Shown here: positions 1 through 6,342 of the stretch, piece after piece
Numbering within the stretch: the stretch's first letter is position 1
Layout of the letters: every line of letters begins with the position of its first letter
Assembly: GCA_023393525.1 (NCBI GenBank)
Contig: JAEWKZ010000015.1
Location: 1 to 18,157, forward strand
Source of the DNA: Pseudomonadota bacterium
Lineage (GTDB): Bacteria; Desulfobacterota; Desulfovibrionia; Desulfovibrionales; Desulfomicrobiaceae
Length of the DNA stretch: 18,157 bases
Direction of reading: 5' to 3'
Position numbers and translations under genes: made by a program
Notes under the pieces: generated by a model
What the model saw: the letters and a program-made list of their open reading frames with translations, nothing else
Databases searched by the model: none
Told to the model about the DNA's origin: nothing

Positions 1-560
1 CCGATGAGGACAAGGGCAGCGTTTTGACCGGATTCGCCCGCAACGCGGTCCTGGGCGTGGCCGACAAGGTCATCGAGGCGGTCAAGAGCGGCGACATCCG
101 CCACTTCTTCCTGGTCGCCGGTTGCGACGGCGCCAAGCCCGGCCGCAACTACTACACGGAATTCGTGGAAAAGGTGCCCTCCGACTGCATCGTGCTGACC
201 CTGGCCTGCGGCAAGTTCCGCTTCTTCGACAAGAAGCTGGGCGACATCGGCGGCATCCCGCGCCTCCTGGACATCGGCCAGTGCAACGACGCCTACTCCG
301 CCATCCAGATCGCCTCGGCCCTGGCCGGAGCATTTGGCTGCGGCGTGAACGACCTGCCTCTTTCGATGGTGCTGTCCTGGTACGAGCAGAAGGCCGTGGC
401 CATCCTGCTGACCCTGCTGTCCCTCGGCATCAAGGGCATCCGCCTCGGGCCGACCCTGCCCGCATTCATTACCCCGACGGTCTTGAACGTGCTGGTGGAA
501 AACTTCGACATCAAGCCCCTGACCACTCCGGATGAAGACCTGAAAGCCATCCTCGGTTGA
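1..560 (+). CDS. hcp: Hybrid cluster protein (hydroxylamine reductase), C-terminal part
   Basis: The reading frame is open from the left edge (first full codon at base 3) to a TGA at 558-560, giving about 185 residues of a protein usually near 550, so the N-terminal two thirds lie outside the window. Hcp carries a cubane cluster and a hybrid Fe-S-O cluster and acts in nitrosative stress, as an NO or hydroxylamine reductase, in the cytoplasm of anaerobes. Visible hybrid-cluster ligands are the Cys of GCDGAKPGR (persulfide Cys in known structures), the Cys of LACGKF, the Cys of GQCNDA, and Glu and Lys of SWYEQKAV. Their spacing of 28, 25 and 34 residues nearly matches the Desulfovibrio vulgaris enzyme as I recall it. 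The sequence is very close to Desulfovibrio-type Hcp and shows no sign of damage. Its promoter and any regulator lie to the left and are not visible. Confidence 0.96.
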   Translation, partial: DEDKGSVLTGFARNAVLGVADKVIEAVKSGDIRHFFLVAGCDGAKPGRNYYTEFVEKVPSDCIVLTLACGKFRFFDKKLGDIGGIPRLLDIGQCNDAYSAIQIASALAGAFGCGVNDLPLSMVLSWYEQKAVAILLTLLSLGIKGIRLGPTLPAFITPTVLNVLVENFDIKPLTTPDEDLKAILG

Positions 561-580
561 TTCTCCCCATCCTCCTCCAG

Positions 581-610
581 ACAAGGCCCCGCCGAGCGGG
601 GCCTTGTCAT
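581..610 (+). terminator. Intrinsic terminator of hcp
   Basis: A perfect 12-bp inverted repeat (581-592 pairs with 596-607) with a 3-nt loop starts 21 bases after the hcp stop. The stem is GC-rich and ends in a short, weak T-containing tail. Position and strength fit a Rho-independent terminator for hcp. Confidence 0.8.
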
Positions 611-737
611 TTCCGGACCTATGCGCTCCACCCTCTCGTGATCCGTGGTTTTTTCCCGCCACCCGGTTGACACCATGCCCCAAACATGGCCACTTAGTCG
701 AAAATCGACTGAAAACACGCAAACCACGACACGATTC

Positions 738-2111
738 ATGCACGAAAACACAAAAAACAACCTCGATGCCCTGGTCCGTTTTTTCGAAACTCCCCTCTGG
801 CGCACCCGCCGGGAAGAATCCTCCATTCCATGGTTTCTGGTCAGACTCGCCAGAACCATCGTCACTGCGGCGCAGAACTTCAACAGCCGCCACGGCTCAT
901 CCCATGCCTCGGCGCTGACATTCTACACCCTGCTCTCCATCGTCCCCCTGGCAGCCATGGCTTTTGGCGTGGCCAAGGGTTTCGGATTCGAGCAACTGCT
1001 TGAAAAGGAACTGCTCAAGCACTTCGCGGCGCAACAGGAAGTGATCCTGCAAATCATCGAATTCGCGCGCAACATGCTCGACAACACCAAGGGAGGCCTT
1101 ATCGCCGGAATCGGCGTGGCGGTGCTGTTCTGGTCCGTGATCAAGGTGCTGGGCAAGATCGAGGACAATTTCAACCAGATATGGTCGGTGTCCTCGCGCT
1201 CCCTGGTGCGCAAATTCACCGACTACTTGTCCATGATGATCATCGGGCCGGTACTGCTCATCATGTCGGGAAGCGTCACCGTGTTCATCGCATCCCAGGT
1301 TTCCGCCATCTCTTCCCAGGTCGGCCTTGAGGATGTCGCCACCCCGGCCATATCCCTGGGTCTGAGCCTGGCTCCCTACGTCCTTTTATGGCTGCTTTTC
1401 ACCGTGATCTACATGATCATGCCCAACACCCGCGTCCACTTCGGCAGCGCCTTCCTGGCCGCCGTGCTGGCCGGTTCCGCCTACCAGTTCCTGCAGATCG
1501 GCTACGTCAAGTTCCAGATCTACGTGACCAGCTACAACGCCATCTACGGTAGCTTCGCGGCCCTGCCCCTCTTCCTGGTCTGGCTGCAACTGAGCTGGAC
1601 CATCGTCCTTTTCGGAGCCCAGATCGCCCACGCCTTTCCCCTGTCAAACGTCGCGGACGCAAGCGGCGGCCGCAACGCACGAAGCGCGGCCCAGACCAGA
1701 CTCCTGGCCGTAGGCATCTGCCATGCGGCCGTACGACGCTTCTACCGCGACGAACCGCCCCTGACCGAAAAGATCATCTCCCGGGAATTCGACATCTCAC
1801 CGCGCGAAACGCGCGAAATGGTCGACATGCTGCTCGGCGCGGATCTGCTCTGCCGTGTCCGCCACGACGATCAGGACACGGAGTTCCTGCAACCGACCCG
1901 CGACAGTTCCAAAATCACGGTCCGGGACGTCATCGCCGCCGTGGATTCGATGAATGGGAACCCTTGCTTTGGCGAACAGCACCCCAGACTGGCCAAGCTG
2001 TCCGCCTGCCTGGAGATTCCCATGGCCCAGTCCGGACCGTTCTCCGCCGGGCACTTGCTGCGCGACCTCGACCCGGATGCGTGCAAAAGCGCATCCTCGG
2101 ATAAAAAATAG
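738..2111 (+). CDS. YihY/BrkB-family inner membrane protein with C-terminal cytoplasmic extension
   Basis: This is a 457-residue polytopic inner-membrane protein of the YihY/virulence factor BrkB family (UPF0761, once misnamed ribonuclease BN). Family function is not established. The family pattern is clear: HASALTFYTLLSIVPL near residue 55-70, then a TM helix around LIAGIGVAVLFWSVIKVLGKIE, and further helices to FLVWLQLSWTIVLFGAQIAHAF near residue 290-310. The E. coli member is about 290 residues, so some 150 residues follow the last helix. That tail (starting near LLAVGICHAAVRRFY) reads like a winged helix: a helix, LTEKIISREFDISPRETREMVDMLL, then a beta-like segment. The ATG at 738 is chosen because the residues before it are not family-like. 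An in-frame ATG at 675 and GTG at 645 are alternatives; none has a good Shine-Dalgarno. It stands alone between hcp and the sigma54 activator gene. Confidence 0.88.
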   Translation: MHENTKNNLDALVRFFETPLWRTRREESSIPWFLVRLARTIVTAAQNFNSRHGSSHASALTFYTLLSIVPLAAMAFGVAKGFGFEQLLEKELLKHFAAQQEVILQIIEFARNMLDNTKGGLIAGIGVAVLFWSVIKVLGKIEDNFNQIWSVSSRSLVRKFTDYLSMMIIGPVLLIMSGSVTVFIASQVSAISSQVGLEDVATPAISLGLSLAPYVLLWLLFTVIYMIMPNTRVHFGSAFLAAVLAGSAYQFLQIGYVKFQIYVTSYNAIYGSFAALPLFLVWLQLSWTIVLFGAQIAHAFPLSNVADASGGRNARSAAQTRLLAVGICHAAVRRFYRDEPPLTEKIISREFDISPRETREMVDMLLGADLLCRVRHDDQDTEFLQPTRDSSKITVRDVIAAVDSMNGNPCFGEQHPRLAKLSACLEIPMAQSGPFSAGHLLRDLDPDACKSASSDKK

Positions 2112-2362
2112 CAATTTTGTACAAAAAAGCCATTTTCGCCCATGAGGGTAAAAAAGATTATTACAAAAATGCCAAAAATCTTTTTGATATACCTCTCTGC
2201 GAACCGAGCACATGACGCCCGCTTTGCGTGAATCCTTCCGCACAACCAAGACAACCATACGATTTCAAACAACTTTCTCTTAAAGAATGCGCCCGGCCCG
2301 CGCCTGTGCCGGGCGCTTCGCGTTGCGGACGCAAGCGGCATCCTTGTTGCTTCAGACCGGAC
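2112..2362. other. Intergenic leader before the NifA-like gene
   Basis: The first 90 bases are strikingly AT-rich against the surroundings and contain a 9-bp inverted repeat (2151-2159 with 2177-2185, loop 17 nt) that ends in a T-run. It could be a weak terminator for the upstream gene or an operator. A GC-rich perfect 9-bp hairpin (2289-2297 with 2308-2316) lies 46 bases before the chosen start codon. No -24/-12 sigma54 promoter was found, and the sigma70-like matches near 2161-2190 are too weak to call. Confidence 0.45.
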
Positions 2363-3937
2363 ATGAGCACCGCCACCTGTTCCACCGAACTGCGCGTCCT
2401 GCTGGCCATCAGCCGGATCATCGACCAGGCCCTCGACCTGGAAGGCGCGCTCGAGTCGATCCTCAAAATCCTCTCCGACACCATGAACATGAGCCGGGCC
2501 ACACTCACCCTGTATGATCCCCGCTCCGGACGCCTGGCCATCTCCACGTCCTACGGCCTCTCGGCCCAGGAGAAAGAGCGCGGCGTGTACCGCATGGATG
2601 AAGGCATCACCGGCATCATCTTTCGCACGGGCAAGCCCTTCGTGGTTCCGGACATTTCCCTGGAGCCGCTCTTCCTGGACAAAACCGGCACGCGGCGCAT
2701 CAGCCGCGAGCGCATCTCCTTCGTGGGCGTGCCCATTCTCCTGCACGGCAGTCCCATCGGAGTCATGAACGTCGACCGGCTCTTCACGGACCAGGACCAG
2801 CTTGACGCGGACACCGAATTTTTGACCGTGGTCGCGACCCTGATCTCGCAATTTCTGAGCCTTAACGAAAAAGTGAAAAAGCGAGAGGCCGCGCTCAAGC
2901 AGGAGAACACATCCCTCAAATATCAGATCGCCCGGGAGAACCATGGCCCCTACATTGTTGGAAAAAGCCAGGCCATGCTCGAAGTGGAGCAATACGTGGC
3001 CAAGGTGGCCGTAACCAAGGCCACGGTGCTGCTTCTGGGAGAATCGGGCACCGGAAAGACGCTCATCGCCCGCATCATCCATGAACTTTCCGACCGCAAG
3101 ACCCACCCGTTCATCAAGGTCAACTGCGCCGCCATTCCTGAAAACCTGCTCGAAGCCGAACTGTTCGGCTACGAGAGGGGGGCCTTCACCGGGGCCAACA
3201 GCACCAAGCCGGGCCGTTTCGAGGACGCGCATCTGGGCACGATCTTTCTCGACGAAATCGGGGAACTGTCGCTGACCTTGCAATCCAAGCTGCTGCGCGT
3301 GCTTCAGGAGCGGGAATTCGAACGCATCGGCAGCAACAGGACCCGCAAGGTGGACGTTCGCATCATCAGCGCCACCAACCGCGACCTGGAGGCTCTTGTC
3401 GCCAGGGGCCTGTTTCGCGAAGACCTCTTCTACCGACTGAACGTTTTCCCGGTGCAGGTGCCTTCGGTGCGGGACCGCAAGGAGGACATCCCGCGCCTTT
3501 TGAATCATTTCCAAAAGGAAATGGAACGCGAATACGGGCGCGGCCTCATCCTGACCCGGGGAGCGCTCGACCTGCTCCTGGCCCATGATTGGCCCGGCAA
3601 TGTGCGCGAACTGGAAAACCTGGTCGAACGTCTGGTCATCCTGACCGACGACAAGCCGGTGGAGGCGGAACTCGTGCGCGGTTTCCTTGCCCAGGAGCAC
3701 CGCTCTTCACATCCCCGGCCCCTTGAACCCGCCCCGAAGGAACCCCCCTGCCAACCCCTCAAGGAGACCGAGCGCCGGGAAGTCCTGGCGGCGCTGAAAC
3801 GCAACGCATGGATTCAGTACAAGGCCGCCCGGGAACTCAACCTCACTCCGCGCCAGATGGGATACCGCGTCCGAAAATTCAATCTTGAGGAACTCATCGC
3901 CAAAGGCCGCGTGGATCATCGTCGACAACAACCCTGA
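2363..3937 (+). CDS. NifA-like sigma54-dependent transcriptional activator (GAF, AAA+, Fis HTH)
   Basis: This 524-residue bacterial enhancer-binding protein activates RNA polymerase carrying sigma54. An N-terminal GAF domain (about 17-165) is the likely sensor, followed by a short coiled-coil-like linker. The AAA+ domain has Walker A GESGTGKT (226-233), an intact sigma54-contact loop GAFTGA (273-278), Walker B IFLDEIG (294-300), and WPGNVRELENL near its end. The C-terminal Fis-type helix-turn-helix, AARELNLTPRQMGYRVRKFN, resembles that of NifA/AnfA/VnfA more than NtrC. The O2-sensing Cys cluster of rhizobial-type NifA is absent; the linker before the HTH has one Cys. No receiver domain is present, so it is not a classic response regulator. 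The ATG at 2363 is chosen because the GAF domain begins soon after and the 45 extra residues from a start at 2228 look non-coding. No nif genes are nearby, so targets are unknown. Confidence 0.92.
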   Translation: MSTATCSTELRVLLAISRIIDQALDLEGALESILKILSDTMNMSRATLTLYDPRSGRLAISTSYGLSAQEKERGVYRMDEGITGIIFRTGKPFVVPDISLEPLFLDKTGTRRISRERISFVGVPILLHGSPIGVMNVDRLFTDQDQLDADTEFLTVVATLISQFLSLNEKVKKREAALKQENTSLKYQIARENHGPYIVGKSQAMLEVEQYVAKVAVTKATVLLLGESGTGKTLIARIIHELSDRKTHPFIKVNCAAIPENLLEAELFGYERGAFTGANSTKPGRFEDAHLGTIFLDEIGELSLTLQSKLLRVLQEREFERIGSNRTRKVDVRIISATNRDLEALVARGLFREDLFYRLNVFPVQVPSVRDRKEDIPRLLNHFQKEMEREYGRGLILTRGALDLLLAHDWPGNVRELENLVERLVILTDDKPVEAELVRGFLAQEHRSSHPRPLEPAPKEPPCQPLKETERREVLAALKRNAWIQYKAARELNLTPRQMGYRVRKFNLEELIAKGRVDHRRQQP

Positions 3938-3942
3938 CCCCG

Positions 3943-3986
3943 GGCCCGGCCGAAACCCCTCCCTCCAGGGCAATTTTGGCCGGGCC
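3943..3986 (+). terminator. Possible terminator after the sigma54 activator gene
   Basis: A perfect 9-bp GC-only inverted repeat (3943-3951 with 3978-3986) separated by 26 bases begins six bases after the stop codon. There is no clean T-run after it and the loop is long, so termination is only a possibility. The rest of the gap up to opgG (4188) shows nothing firm beyond the opgG ribosome binding site. Confidence 0.3.
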
Positions 3987-4187
3987 GCTCCCTTTGCCCC
4001 CTTCCATCCTCCTCCTCATGACGGTACACTGGATGCCGAAATCCGCGACAAAAGCGCAGCCATCCAGGCCCGCAGGCTCGTGCGGCGTCTCTTAGCCCTT
4101 GACGAGCGCCTATGAAAAGCACAAGTGGAAATACCGAAAATTGCCCCATCCCGAAGCGGGCAACATTTCACAGCAGGAGAACCAAAC

Positions 4188-5738
4188 ATGTTCAGATATT
4201 TCGGATTGTCCGGCATAATGGCCGCGCTTGCCCTCTTCGTGTCGACGACCCCGGCCTTGTCGGCTCCCCCGGCTTTCGGCCTGGAGACGATCGCCGCCAT
4301 GGCACGGGAGCTGGCGGCCAAGCCCTTCGAAGACAACGCGGGGCAGGTGCCGGAAGTCTTGCGCGACATCTCGTACGACCAGTGGCGCGACATCCGCTTT
4401 GTCCCGGAAAAAAGCCTGTGGCGGAATGAAAAGCTGCCTTTCGAGCTGCAATTCTTTCATCCGGGCCTGTTCTACGACCGCACCGTGGCCATCAATATAG
4501 TGGAAAAGAACGTGCCCACCCGGCTGGCCTTTGACACCGGGGCCTTCAGCTACGGAAAGAACTCCTTTGCCGCCCAGATCCCGGCGGAGATGGGATATGC
4601 GGGATTCCGCGTCCACACGGCCATCAACACCAAAAACTATCTGGATGAGTTCCTTGTTTTTCTGGGAGCCAGCTATTTCAGGGCAGTGGGCAAGGGACAA
4701 GCCTATGGTCTGTCCGCCCGCGGCCTGGCCATCGACACGGCGGAACCGACAGGCGAGGAGTTCCCCTTTTTCAAGGAATTCTGGATCCTCAAACCCGGCA
4801 AGAAAGACAAGACCCTCGTCATCTACGCGCTGCTCGATTCGCGCCGCGCAACCGGGGCCTACCGGTTTGAGACCACGTCCGGAGCCGAGACCGTGCTCGA
4901 CGTCGAGTCGGTGCTCTTTTTGCGCGAGCCGGTGGCCAAGCTGGGCATCGCGCCCCTGACCAGCATGTTCATCTTCGGAGAGAATTCCAATCCTCGCGTC
5001 AGCGACGACTTCAGGCCCGAAGTCCACGATTCGGACGGGCTCATGGCGTCCTTCGACAACGGAGAATGGATCTGGAGGCCGCTGCAGAACCCCAAGGTCC
5101 TGTCCGTCAACGTCTTCAACGCGCCCAACATCAGGGGCATGGGCCTCATGCAGCGCGACACGGATTTCAACAACTACCTCGACCTCGAAGCCAAGTACGA
5201 GGCCAGGCCCAGCGCCTGGATCGAGCCCAAGGGCGACTGGGGGCCGGGCAACCTTCACCTGGTGCAGATCCCGTCACCGGAAGAGATTCACGACAACATC
5301 GTCACCTACTGGGTTCCGGAAACCACTCCGCAACCGGGACAACCCATCGCATTCGACTACAAGCTCCGTTGGTCCTCCCCGAAACGGGTGGCGTCACCGG
5401 AAGGCCAGGTCATTTTCACGCGCACGGGCAAAGGAAAAAAACACAACTCCAGGCTCTTCGTCCTTGAATTCCAGGGCGGCAAGCTTGAGGACCTTCCCGA
5501 CGACGCGGCCCTGGACGCCAATGTCTGGGTCGGAATGGGGGGCAAGCTGTTGGAGAAACGCGTGTATAAAAATCCGGTCACCGACAGCTGGCGGTTGGTG
5601 TTCGAGATCGAACCCGACGCCACATCGGCCCTGTCCATGGTTCTGCCGGACAAGCGGCCCAACATCGAGATGCGGGCCGCCCTGCAGCATGGCGTGACCC
5701 CATTGACCGAAACGTGGACTTACGCCATCAAACTGTGA
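4188..5738 (+). CDS. opgG: Periplasmic glucan biosynthesis protein OpgG (MdoG)
   Basis: OpgG is the periplasmic protein needed, with the membrane glucosyltransferase OpgH, to make osmoregulated periplasmic glucans. In E. coli it is linked to forming beta-1,6 branches on the beta-1,2 backbone. The 516-residue length matches the E. coli protein (about 511). The start at 4188 follows an AGGAGA ribosome binding site and gives a clean Sec signal peptide: a short positive start, a hydrophobic stretch LSGIMAALALFVSTTPAL, and a likely cut after LSA near residue 26. Family signatures include FELQFFHPGLFYDRTV, FRVHTAINTKNYLDEFLVFLGASYFRA, the turn around GENSNP, DFRPEVHDSDGL, and GMGLMQRDTDFNNYLDLEAKYE. 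It is the first gene of the glucan operon; its stop overlaps the start of the next gene by one base. OPG genes are best known in Gamma- and Alphaproteobacteria, so horizontal acquisition is conceivable, though base composition looks native. Confidence 0.95.
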   Translation: MFRYFGLSGIMAALALFVSTTPALSAPPAFGLETIAAMARELAAKPFEDNAGQVPEVLRDISYDQWRDIRFVPEKSLWRNEKLPFELQFFHPGLFYDRTVAINIVEKNVPTRLAFDTGAFSYGKNSFAAQIPAEMGYAGFRVHTAINTKNYLDEFLVFLGASYFRAVGKGQAYGLSARGLAIDTAEPTGEEFPFFKEFWILKPGKKDKTLVIYALLDSRRATGAYRFETTSGAETVLDVESVLFLREPVAKLGIAPLTSMFIFGENSNPRVSDDFRPEVHDSDGLMASFDNGEWIWRPLQNPKVLSVNVFNAPNIRGMGLMQRDTDFNNYLDLEAKYEARPSAWIEPKGDWGPGNLHLVQIPSPEEIHDNIVTYWVPETTPQPGQPIAFDYKLRWSSPKRVASPEGQVIFTRTGKGKKHNSRLFVLEFQGGKLEDLPDDAALDANVWVGMGGKLLEKRVYKNPVTDSWRLVFEIEPDATSALSMVLPDKRPNIEMRAALQHGVTPLTETWTYAIKL

Positions 5739-6226
5739 TGAAAAACTTGCACCAGGAGCCAATCCAGCCGTTCACCCCCGGCATCGCGGGAGAACCTCCC
5801 GTGGAAACCGCAGCCACCATCCTTGAAGCACGGCTGGAGCTGGCCGGACGCCGGGTCGCCGCATACCTGCGGCATTTGCCGCTGCCCGAGAGAGTCCGAC
5901 ACGAACTCGCACTGAAAACCCTGACGCAACTGGCCGACGATCCCGGCAACAATCCTTCCCAGGCTGAAAGTAGGGCCATGGCCATCCTGCGGGACCTTCT
6001 GACAGGCCAGCCGATTCCGCTTTCCGTGGTGCCGGGACCACCGCTGCGGCGTCTGCACATGAAACCCGAGGAAATGGACCGCAGGCCCTGGGTACGCGCA
6101 TGGATGCATATCTGGCGGCCATTGTGGAGCATGTCTGCGTATTTCTTCAACACGCGCCTGATTGATTTTTTTCTGTACGCGCTTCTCCTGGCGGGACTCT
6201 CCTGTCTTGATCTGAAGTTGCGGTGA
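5738..6226 (+). CDS. Small protein resembling the OpgH N-terminal cytoplasmic region, with its own membrane segment
   Basis: The 162-residue protein starts at an ATG whose first base is the last base of the opgG stop codon, so it is probably translationally coupled. An alternative upstream frame start at 5714 would overlap opgG. Residues around YLRHLPLPERVRHELALKTL (about 43-62) and PPLRR to RRPWVRAWMHIWRPL (about 101-130) resemble the N-terminal cytoplasmic segment of Pseudomonas-type OpgH as I recall it (a YLAHLP motif, PPIRR, then PWRTN and RGW). The last 25 residues form one hydrophobic segment (LIDFFLYALLLAGLSCLDL), a likely membrane anchor. The OpgH encoded next starts right before its first helix and lacks this domain; 162 plus 698 residues is close to the 847 of E. 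coli OpgH. I infer that it is the detached N-terminal part of OpgH. In E. coli that part binds FtsZ and couples cell size to UDP-glucose. Confidence 0.75.
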   Translation: MKNLHQEPIQPFTPGIAGEPPVETAATILEARLELAGRRVAAYLRHLPLPERVRHELALKTLTQLADDPGNNPSQAESRAMAILRDLLTGQPIPLSVVPGPPLRRLHMKPEEMDRRPWVRAWMHIWRPLWSMSAYFFNTRLIDFFLYALLLAGLSCLDLKLR

Positions 6227-6342
6227 CGCCGGGATACCAGAACCGGCCCTCCGCCCAAATCGCAGCGCCGCGGCACCCCGCGTTCGCGCTACATTCGGCA
6301 GCGACGGCATCGTCGTGATCCAAGGCTGCTTCAAGGAATTTC

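Noticed and set aside
667..695. TTGACA as a -35 box before the YihY gene
   Set aside because: The -35 is perfect and well placed for the ATG at 738, but no acceptable -10 hexamer is found 16-18 bases downstream.
1871..3700. 609-codon minus-strand open frame
   Set aside because: It runs antisense across the NifA-like gene, which has full family motifs. The translation lacks any recognisable domain and is His/Gln/Arg-rich as expected of a GC-rich shadow frame.
3885..4115. 76-codon plus-strand frame between the activator gene and opgG
   Set aside because: The last 30 residues look helix-like, but the frame starts inside the activator gene, no start codon with a ribosome site lies in the protein-like part, and no family is recognised.
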